Part shown: positions 16,126 to 26,599 of the stretch, in pieces
Position numbering within the stretch: position 1 is the stretch's first letter
How the letters are laid out: every line of letters begins with the position of its first letter
Assembly: GCF_010820555.1 (NCBI RefSeq)
Contig: NZ_JAAIKD010000004.1
Location: 310,001-374,000 of the forward strand
From: Psychroflexus aurantiacus
GTDB lineage: Bacteria > Bacteroidota > Bacteroidia > Flavobacteriales > Flavobacteriaceae
DNA length: 64,000 nucleotides
Direction of reading: 5' to 3'
The notes under the pieces: model-generated
Told to the model about the DNA's origin: nothing
What the model saw: only the letters and a program-made list of their open reading frames with translations
Database searches by the model: none
Made by a program: the position numbers and the translations under genes

Positions 16126-16692
16126 TTACTGGATAGTTACATCGAAAGTGGCTTCAATATCGGTTTCTCCACCGACTGAATCCGATAAAATACCTTCGCT
16201 GGCACCAGCAGCGAATTTATTTCCATCATGAATAAGGATAAAGGTTAAAATCCCATTGCTTACAGTTGTGGTTTGTAATCTAAATTCAACTCCGATAGGG
16301 TTACCATCAACATCAGTATCCAGATAAGTGGTGTTTAAATCCAATGAAGTAGATGGAAGATAAAAAACCTGATGTTCATTGCCTTCTTCTCTTACTTCTA
16401 CTGTAATATCTTCTGCTGGATCTTCAAGTTTGTTCAAAAATTCAACTCGACCGGTATAAGTAGTATTGGCAGATAGGGGCATAGTGGTTTTTTCAGGATT
16501 GAGGCCGTCTGCATCGAGATCATTGTATGAAAATGCTAGCATCTCAGTTCCTCCTTCCGGAGTTAAATACACATTTAAGGTAGTGATGACTTCTTCCTGA
16601 TTGATTAGTTCTGGTGCATCATCGTCACTGGAACACGCACTAAAGGTTAATAAGGCAATAAGGCTTAAGCTTAATAATTTCATAGCTTTCAT
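16126..16692 (-). CDS. Surface-exposed lipoprotein of the TonB operon
   Basis: A 188-residue lipoprotein. Residues 1-19 are a signal peptide ending in L-T-F-S-A-C, and the mature N-terminus C-S-S-D-D-D carries an acidic motif of the kind that directs lipoproteins to the outer face of the outer membrane in Flavobacteria and Capnocytophaga. The mature part is beta-rich, acidic and threonine-rich with no recognised catalytic motif. Similar proteins next to TonB receptors are sometimes given a periplasmic-binding-fold name, which I cannot confirm. It is the last gene of a three-gene unit, 12 bases after the receptor stop, so a role in capturing the receptor's substrate is inferred. Confidence 0.75.
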   Translation of the reverse strand: MKAMKLLSLSLIALLTFSACSSDDDAPELINQEEVITTLNVYLTPEGGTEMLAFSYNDLDADGLNPEKTTMPLSANTTYTGRVEFLNKLEDPAEDITVEVREEGNEHQVFYLPSTSLDLNTTYLDTDVDGNPIGVEFRLQTTTVSNGILTFILIHDGNKFAAGASEGILSDSVGGETDIEATFDVTIQ

Positions 16693-16704
16693 AGTTTTTT
16701 TGTT

Positions 16705-19116
16705 TTAATAGTTGAATTTTAATTGTAACATAGCATTGGTGCCAACTTCATCGGCATAAAATCGTAGTCTATTGAGGTAGTCTCTGTATCGCGTATTGAG
16801 AACATTATTGATGATAAGATCAATACTTAAGCTGTTTGAATTTAAATCGAATTCTATTCCGCTTCTAAAATTTAATAGATGATAGGCCTCTGGTGGCGTG
16901 CTTATATCGACCAGAACCTCTTCAAAGTTTCCTGTGCTGGTATTTACAATATCAGCAATAAAATTATTATCAGGAAACAGACGTTGTTCTGCCACAAATT
17001 TGCTGTTAACAGAGAGATAAAAATTCTTCCACTCGGCTTTAGTGTAGGTCAGAGTGTTTGACAAATTGAAAGGAGGCATATTGATAAGCGCCGTATTTCT
17101 GTCTAAATCAGTGCCATCAACAAAAGCGAAATTGGACAGTAAATCGAAGTTTCGGTAGGTATAACTGGCACTCACATCTACACCAAATAATCTGGCATTG
17201 GTTTGTCTGTAAGCATATACTGGAAAGGATCCTCGAATGGTAGTTTCTATTCCCCGGGGTTCAAGAATAATAAAATCTTTGATATAGTTGTAATAGGGCT
17301 GAATGCTAAAGCCTAAATTGTTGATTTTCCCCTGTAACTCCAGTCCTGTTTTCAAAGATTGTTCTGAATCGAGTTGGAGCTCTCCAAGTTCTATGGTGGC
17401 CAGGCTATGATGAAGTCCTTCACTAAATAATTCTGAAGGATTTGGAGCCCTGCTGGCTGAGCTGATATTGGAAATCAATTTCCAGTCGTTTTTAAAAATA
17501 TGGGTAGCGCCAATGGTGCCTGAGAAATTGTGATAATCAAAAACTGGATTTGTTAGAATCTGATTGCCAAAATCTTCCACTTCAAATTCCGGGTACAGTT
17601 GATTATAATTGAGATTTCGCCATCTGGATGTCGAATAGAACTTATCGGCATTGATGTTGCTGAAGTCATATCTGAAGCCTGCGTCGATCTTCCAGTTTTC
17701 ACTAACCTCATAGATTGAGCTTGCAAATACACCAGCAGAATACATCTCATAATCTGGAATTAGACGCTTTACGCCGGTATTGGGATCACTGAAATTGGTT
17801 TGTGCATTTAACTCTGCGCCGAATTCTGAATTAAAATCCTTCACTTCTGTCCATTCCAGCTGAGCGAGTAGAGTATGGGTCTTTAAATTCATATCCATAG
17901 CAGCCAAATCGCTTCGTCCACCACGCCTTACATCAAATTCTAACCTGTCATTATTTTGAAAGGAATACTGAAGACTGGCTTCACCGATGTTGTTGATCTT
18001 TTTAAAGGTGTTGAGCTTGTAGATTTGATGAGTCACCTCCTGTTTGGGATTATTGATCGTATATGAAAAATCGTCTATATAAAAAGGCTCTTGCCTATTG
18101 ATGGCATTCACCAGATCTCTCGCATTTCCAATATGAGCAGCTCTGAGGATTCCAATCTCAGTATTGGTTAATTTAAAACTGAAATCAATCCCGTAATCGA
18201 TTTTATTAAGCCCGATTCCTAAACTCAGGTTATTTTCTCTTTGTCCTGTATTGGTCAATTGGTAATCCGGGGCTCTTAAATCTCCCAGCCTTTTAAGACT
18301 GCCTTGAATTCTGTAGTTGAATCCATTGCTTTTAGATTTAATCAGGCTGGATGAGAGGGTTCCCCCACGGCCATTGGTTTCACCGGTCAATATGGTTTTA
18401 CCCATCAGCGTGTCTTTTATTGGAGCCTTTCGGGGCTCTACGACGATGACTCCTCCAATAGCATCCCCACCATATTTTAAGGCTGAAGCCCCTTTAATGA
18501 CCGTGACGTTTGCAGCCGAATTGATATCCACATTGGGCGCATGATCTTCACCCCATTGCTGATCATAAAGCCGAACATTGTCGTTGATAATCAAAACCCG
18601 AGAGCTATGAAGACCTTGTATGATAGGCTTTACAATGGAACTTCCCGTATTGAGACTAGAAACTCCGCTGATGCTTTCCAAAGCTTCGCCAAGGGATGCA
18701 CTGCTGAATCTGTCGAGTTCTTCACTTTTTATCTGGCTGGAAATGGATGAGTTGAGATCAGCGTTGTAAAGTTTGCCTTTAAGTAAAACTTCATTGAGTT
18801 CTTCTAAATGGTGTTCCAGTCGAAAGTTGATTTGGGTATCTTCGACAAGCCTAATGCTTTTGGTTGCAGAGACACAATACGGATGGGTGACCTTGAGCCT
18901 CAGTTGACTTTCACACAATTCCTTGAATTCATAATAACCGTTTTCATCGGTATAAGAAACGGTATTCGTCCCTTCAATAGAAATCACTGCTGACTGAAGA
19001 GGCATGTTATTATGGATGTCGATAATCTGGCCTGAGATTGATAAATCGCAATCCTGGGCAAAAATAAACGAACTTGCAGATGCAAGAAAAAGCAAAAGAC
19101 TGAACTTTTGAAACAT
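16705..19116 (-). CDS. TonB-dependent outer-membrane receptor, probably for a metal
   Basis: An 803-residue receptor. A signal peptide (about 1-20) precedes a CarboxypepD_reg-like domain (about 24-105, G-Q-I-I-D-I-H-N-N-M-P-L-Q-S-A-V), then the plug (S-L-G-E-A-L-E-S-I-S-G-V, I-Q-G-L-H-S-S-R-V-L-I-I-N-D) and a beta-barrel ending in an aromatic-terminated strand (L-Q-L-K-F-N-Y). The plug contains Q-Q-W-G-E-D-H-A-P, a motif I associate with the metal-type receptors (zinc/copper) of Bacteroidota rather than with SusC glycan importers. No SusD partner is present. The upstream small His/Cys protein and the downstream surface lipoprotein make a three-gene operon. The TonB class is firm; metal as substrate is an inference. 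Confidence 0.92.
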   Translation of the reverse strand: MFQKFSLLLFLASASSFIFAQDCDLSISGQIIDIHNNMPLQSAVISIEGTNTVSYTDENGYYEFKELCESQLRLKVTHPYCVSATKSIRLVEDTQINFRLEHHLEELNEVLLKGKLYNADLNSSISSQIKSEELDRFSSASLGEALESISGVSSLNTGSSIVKPIIQGLHSSRVLIINDNVRLYDQQWGEDHAPNVDINSAANVTVIKGASALKYGGDAIGGVIVVEPRKAPIKDTLMGKTILTGETNGRGGTLSSSLIKSKSNGFNYRIQGSLKRLGDLRAPDYQLTNTGQRENNLSLGIGLNKIDYGIDFSFKLTNTEIGILRAAHIGNARDLVNAINRQEPFYIDDFSYTINNPKQEVTHQIYKLNTFKKINNIGEASLQYSFQNNDRLEFDVRRGGRSDLAAMDMNLKTHTLLAQLEWTEVKDFNSEFGAELNAQTNFSDPNTGVKRLIPDYEMYSAGVFASSIYEVSENWKIDAGFRYDFSNINADKFYSTSRWRNLNYNQLYPEFEVEDFGNQILTNPVFDYHNFSGTIGATHIFKNDWKLISNISSASRAPNPSELFSEGLHHSLATIELGELQLDSEQSLKTGLELQGKINNLGFSIQPYYNYIKDFIILEPRGIETTIRGSFPVYAYRQTNARLFGVDVSASYTYRNFDLLSNFAFVDGTDLDRNTALINMPPFNLSNTLTYTKAEWKNFYLSVNSKFVAEQRLFPDNNFIADIVNTSTGNFEEVLVDISTPPEAYHLLNFRSGIEFDLNSNSLSIDLIINNVLNTRYRDYLNRLRFYADEVGTNAMLQLKFNY

Positions 19117-19160
19117 ATACTGGGGTTTAAACTAGAAACAAATAAAGAGTAAAAGCTACT

Positions 19161-19478
19161 TTAGGCTAGTTTAAAAGGGGGAGGTTTATTGTAATACTTA
19201 CCAGATTTACGGACTCGTTTTGGATAAACTTTATAAACCGAAACTGTGGATTCAATCTGACTTTCGAATTCCTGAAAGGTAAATTCCGGCAGAGCAGGTG
19301 TGATGAAATGAATATCCTCCTGATTGGTCAGGACATATTCATCACAGGTTTTACAGAGTTCTACGGCTGAAAAATCCTCATTATCAAATAAATGACTTAG
19401 CGCATGAGCATTAACAACGGTCGTTGTGAACACCATGAATATGACTAAAGTTATTATTTGTTTGAAATTCAAAGTCAA
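19161..19478 (-). CDS. Small exported His/Cys protein, possible metal binder
   Basis: A 105-residue exported protein ahead of the TonB receptor. Residues 8-24 are a hydrophobic signal segment ending near V-V-N-A, after which come H-A-L-S-H and, fifteen residues later, C-K-T-C-D-E. Paired His and C-x-x-C suggest metal binding. The start is TTG at 19478; a second TTG two codons later would also work, and the first ATG (residue 15) would destroy the signal peptide. The C-terminus is basic and proline-rich. It lies 44 bases upstream of the receptor gene and probably begins its operon. The family is unknown to me. Confidence 0.6.
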   Translation of the reverse strand: MTLNFKQIITLVIFMVFTTTVVNAHALSHLFDNEDFSAVELCKTCDEYVLTNQEDIHFITPALPEFTFQEFESQIESTVSVYKVYPKRVRKSGKYYNKPPPFKLA

Positions 19479-19493
19479 ATAGTTTTTTGCGAA

Positions 19494-19510
19494 TGTAATA
19501 TATTTTTACA
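19494..19510 (-). promoter_or_regulatory. Dyad operator candidate upstream of the TonB operon
   Basis: TGTAA (19494-19498) and TTACA (19506-19510) form a 5-7-5 dyad 16 bases upstream of the first gene. On the minus strand the sequence TATATTAC, a 6/8 match to the -7 box TAnnTTTG, overlaps the dyad. A repressor bound here would block initiation. The form is compatible with Fur/Zur-family sites, which are AT-rich dyads, but no exact match to a known box is claimed. Confidence 0.4.
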
Positions 19511-19524
19511 AATTAAAAATATAT

Positions 19525-19848
19525 TTAGCTTTTATCAAAAAAAAAGCCAAACCCAAGTCTGGAAAGCATTTTCTTTTCAAAATTCCAAAAGAATTTATTT
19601 TGACCAAATAAGGTTCCTATTACGACTAAAAGCACCTGATAAATAGGGAAAATCAGTAATATTCTTAAAGAATAATAGATAGAACCGCCAAAAAAATGCT
19701 CCGGAAAGACCTCCCGGTGGAGTCCTATATAGTCGAGAACAGGTTTAGCTAAATAGGCTGACAGAGACCCTGTGATAGCGAAAACTATAAAAATGATAAC
19801 CAATTGAAAGTTGGATTGTATGCCCCAGCGTTCCTTTAATTTTTTCAT
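19525..19848 (-). CDS. DUF6787-like membrane protein
   Basis: A 107-residue membrane protein starting at M-K-K-L-K-E-R-W-G; an upstream in-frame start at 19887 would overlap the preceding gene and add 13 residues unlike the family. Two or three hydrophobic segments are visible (about 14-35 and 60-83). The C-terminal N-K-F-F-W-N-F-E-K-K-M-L-S-R-L-G motif is typical of a small flavobacterial family (DUF6787, as far as I recall). The function is unknown. It ends a run of minus-strand genes from 24135 to this point and is separated from DUF6146 by 19 bases. Confidence 0.65.
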   Translation of the reverse strand: MKKLKERWGIQSNFQLVIIFIVFAITGSLSAYLAKPVLDYIGLHREVFPEHFFGGSIYYSLRILLIFPIYQVLLVVIGTLFGQNKFFWNFEKKMLSRLGFGFFFDKS

Positions 19849-19867
19849 GACGCGAAAATACAAAAGC

Positions 19868-20275
19868 TTATCGCAATCGCTGCCCATATTTCTCCTGAAA
19901 ATACAGGAAATAATTATAAAGCAGGTAATTTACTTCATAGCCGTAATCCACATTATAGTCGTAGTTGATTTGCATAGGATACAAATCCGGACCATACTGG
20001 GATGGATTATTAGCTCTTATGTTATAATTGGCTACGAAAATTCTATTTCTTTGCTCTAAATAATCCTGTCCATAGTAGCCTCTTGGTTTTTGAGTGGCAA
20101 GCCACGCATTGAAGCCAGGTTCCAGGATTATGATTTCATATTCCAGACTATCATTGGCAATACGAATCGTATCATTTTTAAGGTCAGAATCCTTAAACTC
20201 GGGATTAGATTCTCGTTTTTGAACAGAACAAGCGATAATAAGGGATAAGACCAGAATCGTTAAAAAATATTTCAT
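19868..20275 (-). CDS. DUF6146-like lipoprotein
   Basis: A 135-residue lipoprotein with signal peptide L-V-L-S-L-I-I-A-C (Cys at 16). The mature part contains E-P-G-F-N-A-W-L-A-T-Q-K-P-R-G-Y-Y and a Tyr/Asn-rich tail N-Y-D-Y-N-V-D-Y-G-Y-E-V-N-Y-L-L-Y-N-Y-F. These features match a flavobacterial family of unknown function (DUF6146). It lies 8 bases after rlpA and 19 bases before the DUF6787-like gene. An envelope role alongside RlpA is inferred only from position. Confidence 0.7.
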   Translation of the reverse strand: MKYFLTILVLSLIIACSVQKRESNPEFKDSDLKNDTIRIANDSLEYEIIILEPGFNAWLATQKPRGYYGQDYLEQRNRIFVANYNIRANNPSQYGPDLYPMQINYDYNVDYGYEVNYLLYNYFLYFQEKYGQRLR

Positions 20276-20283
20276 TCCCTAAG

Positions 20284-21054
20284 TTAATCCTTTCTGAGCA
20301 TATCTACAATAAAAGCGCCTGGATATTTATCCTGCAATTGAGTCATGAAATCTTCAGCTTCCTGTCTTGTGCTATGCTGACCCAGGATGATAGCGTAAAC
20401 TTTTACCTTGTCTATGCTTTTAACCTGGATCAGAATTTCACTGGCATAACTGGCCTTTAACTTATGAACCAGCTTCAGCAAATTATCACTTTCCTGAAAA
20501 CTTGCAATTTGCACCCCGTAATAGTCAGGTTTGACCAGGCTCACATCAAGCTCATAATAGTCCTTGGTTTCTTCCTGCTCTTTAGGAAGTGATTCAAAAT
20601 CTTCAGCTTTACTGTTTTTAACCTGAGTCATTTGCTCAGTTTGTTGCTTTTTTTTGTTTTCGGCCGGAGGAGCCTGGTATTCCGCCCTTCCTTTAGAGAC
20701 TGGCGTATCTTTTGCAAGGACTTCAATTCTCACTTCTGTAACTCCGCTTTCCAGAATTCCCAGGGATTTCGCTACCGACCTGGATAAATCTATAATCCTT
20801 CCCCTTATAAAAGGTCCTCTGTCGTTAATCTTTACAATAGCTGTATTATAATTATTGAGATTTGTAACTTTTACTTTAGTCCCAAAAGGAAGTGTTCGAT
20901 GTGCAGCCGTAGCTAAACTGTGTTTGTAAATTTCCCCACTCGCCGTTGGTCTGCCTTCAAATTTATCAGAATAAAAGGAAGCCTTTCCTGTTTGTGTTTG
21001 TGTAAAGACAATATGACCTGCCAATAAAAATATTCCTAAAAGAAATGTTTTCAT
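20284..21054 (-). CDS. rlpA: Septal ring lytic transglycosylase RlpA family protein
   Basis: A 256-residue envelope protein. Residues 1-18 are a signal peptide, 20-110 the double-psi beta-barrel domain (G-K-A-S-F-Y-S-D-K-F-E-G-R-P-T-A-S-G-E, then V-T-N-L-N-N and I-N-D-R-G-P-F-I-R-G-R-I-I-D-L-S-R), which cleaves denuded glycan strands in RlpA. A charged linker (about 115-170) leads to a C-terminal SPOR domain (Y-Y-G-V-Q-I-A-S-F, about 180-255) that binds peptidoglycan at the division site. The start codon overlaps the serA stop by two bases, in an ATGA-like arrangement. The homologues differ in whether they are active enzymes. Confidence 0.92.
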   Translation of the reverse strand: MKTFLLGIFLLAGHIVFTQTQTGKASFYSDKFEGRPTASGEIYKHSLATAAHRTLPFGTKVKVTNLNNYNTAIVKINDRGPFIRGRIIDLSRSVAKSLGILESGVTEVRIEVLAKDTPVSKGRAEYQAPPAENKKKQQTEQMTQVKNSKAEDFESLPKEQEETKDYYELDVSLVKPDYYGVQIASFQESDNLLKLVHKLKASYASEILIQVKSIDKVKVYAIILGQHSTRQEAEDFMTQLQDKYPGAFIVDMLRKD

Positions 21055-22010
21055 GTTTTTTGATTCAAAAATGATAGGATTTGATTGCTAAGCTCTTTAG
21101 CAATTCGATCTTGAGTTTCCTGTGTAGCTCCTCCAATATGCGGACTCAGAGACAACTTAGGATTCATGAGCAGTTGGATAGGGGGTTGTGGCTCATCTTC
21201 AAAAACGTCTAATGCCCCAAAGCTTAAGTCATTGTTGTCTAATGCCTTAACCAAAGCCACTTCATCCAAACATGTACCATGCGATGTATTGATTATACCA
21301 GCGGTAGACTTCATTTTCTGAAACTCTTTTGTTCCAAATAAGTATGCAGTCGTTTTTGGAATATGAAGACTAATGACATCCGATGTTGACAAAATCTCAT
21401 CAAATGATGAGGATGATAATTGAAATTTTAAAGTCTGCTTATCATAAAAGTCCAGTTCTAGTTCAGCAGATGTTGTGCTTTTATCATAGAATTTTACCCG
21501 CATTCCTAAGGCAATCGCCTTTTTAGCCACTTCCTCTCCAACGCGGCCTAAACCGATAAGGCCAATCGTTTTGCCCTTTAGTTCGCTGCCACCAGAAAAA
21601 GATCGCTTCAAAGCTTTGAAGTTCTGATCCCCCTCCAGGGGCATTTCCCGGTTAGAATCCTTAAGGTGCCTCATGCAGCTTAAAAGATGGGCTATGGTAA
21701 GCTCAGCTACGCTATTGCTCCAGGCCTGTTCTGCCTGAAAAACTTCGATGTTTTTTTGTTTGGCGAAATCCAGGTCTATGTGATCTGAGCTTCTATCGCA
21801 GTTCCCTATAAGTTTTAGCGAGGGCATTTCAGAGATCACCGCCTTTGGTAGAGGAGTAGAGCTCTTTACTAAGAGCCCTTCTATGTGGTTGGTGTTGATA
21901 TAATTGGTTAACTGATTCGAGGCTACGGTTTTAATCATCACCTCATGACCAGCTTCTTCCAGAAGTTGAGTTCCGGTATCAGAAAAGCCATCGGTTGCTA
22001 ATAATTTCAT
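21051..22010 (-). CDS. serA: D-3-phosphoglycerate dehydrogenase (short form)
   Basis: A D-isomer-specific 2-hydroxyacid dehydrogenase of 319 residues. Start M-K-L-L-A-T-D-G-F-S at 22010 is preferred over the upstream start at 22037, which overlaps serC. It has the Rossmann motif G-L-I-G-L-G-R-V-G, the substrate-site Arg in the region after, and the catalytic pair E (E-D-E-P) and H in S-P-H-I-G-G-A-T. The short form lacks the regulatory ACT domain of E. coli SerA. Its position directly after serC makes 3-phosphoglycerate oxidation in serine synthesis the best reading. Confidence 0.9.
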   Translation of the reverse strand: MKLLATDGFSDTGTQLLEEAGHEVMIKTVASNQLTNYINTNHIEGLLVKSSTPLPKAVISEMPSLKLIGNCDRSSDHIDLDFAKQKNIEVFQAEQAWSNSVAELTIAHLLSCMRHLKDSNREMPLEGDQNFKALKRSFSGGSELKGKTIGLIGLGRVGEEVAKKAIALGMRVKFYDKSTTSAELELDFYDKQTLKFQLSSSSFDEILSTSDVISLHIPKTTAYLFGTKEFQKMKSTAGIINTSHGTCLDEVALVKALDNNDLSFGALDVFEDEPQPPIQLLMNPKLSLSPHIGGATQETQDRIAKELSNQILSFLNQKT

Positions 22011-22020
22011 GCTAAGGTTT

Positions 22021-23091
22021 TTATAGGGTTTTTTCAAAATGCTTCATCACATCGACAAGGACCTCTACACTTTCAAGGGGCAATGCGTTATACATGGAAG
22101 CCCTGTAGCCACCTACGCTTCTGTGTCCATGTAATCCGTTGATGTTAGCCGATTTCCAGAGCTCGTCAAATCTTGAAGCTAAGGACTCATCGTTTAAGGT
22201 GAAGGTGGCGTTCATCATAGATCGGTCCTCTTTGCCGGTAAAGCCTTCAAAAAGTGAATTTCTATCAATTTCAGAATAGATCAGTTCAGATTTCGCTCGA
22301 TTCTTTTTCTCCTGGGCAGAAACCCCACCATTTCGAGATAGCCATTCCAGCGTAAGCATCGACACATACACAGAGAAAACAGGCGGTGTATTGAACATGC
22401 TTTCTTTTTTGATGAATAACTTGTAATCCATCATCGATGGAATAGTTCGGGAAACCTTGCCTAAAATATCTTCTTTTACGACAACAAGAGTGGCTCCGGC
22501 AGGCCCCATATTCTTTTGAGCTCCGGCGTATATAAGTCCAAACCGGGAGAAGTCTAGGTCTCTCGAAAAAATATCACTGCTCATATCGCAGATGAGTGGA
22601 GTCTCATCCGAATCTGGAAACGACTTCATTTGAGTTCCGTAGATGGTATTGTTACTCGTGCAATGCATATAATCCAGGCCCTGGGGAATACTGTAATTTT
22701 TCGGGATAAAATTATAATTGCTTTCTTTTGAGCTGGCGACAATTTCGATTTCACCGAAGTTTTTTGCTTCTTTAATGGCATTGGAAGCCCAGGTTCCGGT
22801 GTCTAAGTAACCGGCTTTTTTTTCAAGAAGATTATACGCTGTTGTCAAAAACTGCATACTTGCTCCACCCTGCATAAATAGGGCCTTGTAACCTTTATTT
22901 TGTAAATTCAAATGCTCCAGAGCCAGGGATCTGGCCTTTTCCATAACCTCCACAAAGGCTGAGCTTCTGTGAGAAATCTCCAGGATAGACAGCCCGGAAC
23001 CATCCAAATCTATGACAGACTGCGAAGCTTTTTCAAAAACTTCAAGGGGTAATATACAAGGTCCCGCGCTAAAATTATGAGGTCTTTCCAT
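22021..23091 (-). CDS. serC: Phosphoserine aminotransferase
   Basis: A PLP-dependent transaminase of 356 residues that makes phosphoserine from phosphohydroxypyruvate and glutamate. It opens with H-N-F-S-A-G-P-C-I-L-P, typical of SerC. M-E-I-S-H-R-type L-E-I-S-H-R-S and G-G-A-S-M-Q-F are visible, and the PLP lysine lies in A-G-A-Q-K-N-M-G-P-A-G. The C-terminal G-L-x-G-H-R-S-V-G-G-Y-R-A-S-M-Y-N-A is the family signature. It lies between the acyl-CoA reductase gene and serA. Confidence 0.97.
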   Translation of the reverse strand: MERPHNFSAGPCILPLEVFEKASQSVIDLDGSGLSILEISHRSSAFVEVMEKARSLALEHLNLQNKGYKALFMQGGASMQFLTTAYNLLEKKAGYLDTGTWASNAIKEAKNFGEIEIVASSKESNYNFIPKNYSIPQGLDYMHCTSNNTIYGTQMKSFPDSDETPLICDMSSDIFSRDLDFSRFGLIYAGAQKNMGPAGATLVVVKEDILGKVSRTIPSMMDYKLFIKKESMFNTPPVFSVYVSMLTLEWLSRNGGVSAQEKKNRAKSELIYSEIDRNSLFEGFTGKEDRSMMNATFTLNDESLASRFDELWKSANINGLHGHRSVGGYRASMYNALPLESVEVLVDVMKHFEKTL

Positions 23092-23097
23092 GTTTGA

Positions 23098-24547
<1,450 letters not shown>

Positions 24548-24570
24548 TAAATGATTCCATTTATAGACAC

Positions 24571-24601
24571 AAACCCCTAGGCCACAGTGTTATAGGGGTT
24601 T
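24571..24601 (+). terminator. Intrinsic terminator after the ferredoxin gene
   Basis: AAACCCCTA (24571-24579) pairs with TAGGGGTTT (24593-24601), 9 bp with a 13-base loop, extended by partial ACAC/GTGT pairing and followed by TTTTTATTT. Confidence 0.8.
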
Positions 24602-24694
24602 CGTGTTTTTATTTACATATTTTATCTTAAAAAATATTTATACTTGCCTTAGATTTTAAATTTGCTTCAGATTTTTATTTTAAAGAAATCGTAG

Positions 24695-24702
24695 TATATT
24701 TC
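24695..24702 (+). promoter_or_regulatory. Promoter -7 box for the parE operon
   Basis: TATATTTC matches seven of eight positions of TAnnTTTG. A T-run near 24672-24675 fits the -33 position. The parE ATG lies 16 bases downstream. Confidence 0.4.
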
Positions 24703-24718
24703 GGTGTTCAGAAAAATT

Positions 24719-26599
24719 ATGGCAGAAGAAACAAAGTACACAGAAGACAATATTAAATCACTAGACTGGAAGCAGCATATTCGTATGCGTCCAGGGATGT
24801 ATATAGGTAAACTCGGTGATGGTTCCGGAGCCGATGATGGAGTTTACATCTTATTAAAAGAAGTGCTAGACAATTCCATAGATGAATTTGTCATGGGCTC
24901 TGGTAAAACCATCGAAGTTTCCATTCAGAATTCAAAAGTGATCGTAAGGGATTATGGTCGGGGGATTCCGTTGGGTAAAGTGGTGGATGTGGTTTCCAAA
25001 ATGAACACGGGGGGAAAATATGACACCAATGCCTTCAAAAAATCGGTGGGACTCAATGGCGTTGGTACCAAAGCCGTAAATGCATTATCCAGTTATTTCA
25101 GAGTAGAATCTACCAGAGACAACAAGTCTGTTTCTGCTGAATTTGAGCAGGGTAATCTGATTAAAAAGGAAGACCTTGATGAAACTTCAAGACGACGCGG
25201 AACTAAAGTCACGTTTATACCGGATGAAGTCATTTTCAAAAAATATAATTTCAGAAATGAATATATTGAGAAAATGCTCAAAAATTATGTCTATCTCAAT
25301 CCGGGATTGACCATACTTTTCAATGGTGAAAAATACTATTCGGAAGAAGGCTTAAAAGACTTACTGAGCGACCGAATCAGAAATGAAGATCAATTGTTCC
25401 CGATCATTCACCTGAGAGGAAACGATATTGAAGTGGCGATCACCTTTAGCAAAGCTCAATATTCAGAAGAATACCATTCCTTCGTCAACGGACAAAATAC
25501 AACCCAGGGTGGAACACACCAGTCCGCTTTTAGAGAAGCCATTGTAAAAACGATACGCGAGTTTTATAAAAAGAATTTCGAACCCAGTGACATCCGGAAA
25601 TCGATCGTTTCAGCGATCAGCATCAAGGTGATGGAACCTGTTTTTGAAAGTCAGACCAAAACCAAACTGGGTTCTACCGATATGGGAGGAGACTTGCCGA
25701 CGGTAAGGACTTATATCATGGATTTTCTGAAGCAGAAACTGGACAACTACCTCCATAAGAACAATCAGACGGCTGAATTGCTTCATAGGAAAATACTCAG
25801 AGCAGAAAAAGAGCGAAAAGATCTTTCCGGGATTAGGAAACTCGCCAAAGACAGGGCTAAAAAAGCAAGTGTTCACAACAAAAAACTCAGAGACTGCAGG
25901 ATTCATCTTGAGGATACCAAAAAAGAAGGCTATCTGGAAACGACTTTATTCATTACGGAAGGAGATTCTGCAAGTGGAAGCATAACAAAATCAAGGGATG
26001 TAAACACGCAGGCGGTTTTTAGCCTTAAGGGTAAACCCCTTAACTCTTACGGACTAAGCAAAAAGATAGTTTATGAAAATGAAGAATTCAATCTTTTACA
26101 GGCCGCATTAAATATTGAAGATTCACTGGAGGATTTAAGGTATAACAACATTGTCATCGCAACAGATGCCGATGTAGACGGGATGCACATCAGATTATTG
26201 ATCATTACTTTTTTTCTTCAGTTTTTCCCGGAACTGATCAAAGAAGGGCACTTATATATCCTGCAAACCCCGCTTTTTAGAGTGAGGGATAAAAAACAAA
26301 CCTTTTACTGTTATTCTGAAACTGAAAAAAGAGAAGCCATCAAAACTCTGAGGGGAAAACCAGAAATTACCCGGTTTAAGGGACTGGGTGAAATTTCTCC
26401 GGACGAATTCAAGAATTTTATAGGCGAAGATATTCGGTTAGATCCTGTGATGCTGGATAAATACAAAAGTATTCCTGAAATTCTGGAGTTTTATATGGGT
26501 AAAAACACACCCGACCGCCAAAATTTTATAATCGATAATTTGAAAGTAGAAATTGATCTGGTGGAAGAGGTTGAAGAAGAGATTCATGAGGTTAAATAA
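24719..26599 (+). CDS. parE: DNA topoisomerase IV, subunit B
   Basis: A GHKL ATPase/TOPRIM subunit of a type IIA topoisomerase, 626 residues from the ATG at 24719. N-terminal R-M-R-P-G-M-Y-I-G, the ATP-binding L-D-N-S-I-D-E-F, the T-R-G-T-K-V/T-F loop, the TOPRIM E-G-D-S-A-S-G and [10 protein letters not shown] metal-binding motif are all seen. A 626-residue length and pairing with an 863-residue A subunit fit ParE rather than GyrB. Decatenation of daughter chromosomes is the family role. The 3' end overlaps the next gene by 14 bases. Confidence 0.95.
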   Translation: MAEETKYTEDNIKSLDWKQHIRMRPGMYIGKLGDGSGADDGVYILLKEVLDNSIDEFVMGSGKTIEVSIQNSKVIVRDYGRGIPLGKVVDVVSKMNTGGKYDTNAFKKSVGLNGVGTKAVNALSSYFRVESTRDNKSVSAEFEQGNLIKKEDLDETSRRRGTKVTFIPDEVIFKKYNFRNEYIEKMLKNYVYLNPGLTILFNGEKYYSEEGLKDLLSDRIRNEDQLFPIIHLRGNDIEVAITFSKAQYSEEYHSFVNGQNTTQGGTHQSAFREAIVKTIREFYKKNFEPSDIRKSIVSAISIKVMEPVFESQTKTKLGSTDMGGDLPTVRTYIMDFLKQKLDNYLHKNNQTAELLHRKILRAEKERKDLSGIRKLAKDRAKKASVHNKKLRDCRIHLEDTKKEGYLETTLFITEGDSASGSITKSRDVNTQAVFSLKGKPLNSYGLSKKIVYENEEFNLLQAALNIEDSLEDLRYNNIVIATDADVDGMHIRLLIITFFLQFFPELIKEGHLYILQTPLFRVRDKKQTFYCYSETEKREAIKTLRGKPEITRFKGLGEISPDEFKNFIGEDIRLDPVMLDKYKSIPEILEFYMGKNTPDRQNFIIDNLKVEIDLVEEVEEEIHEVK

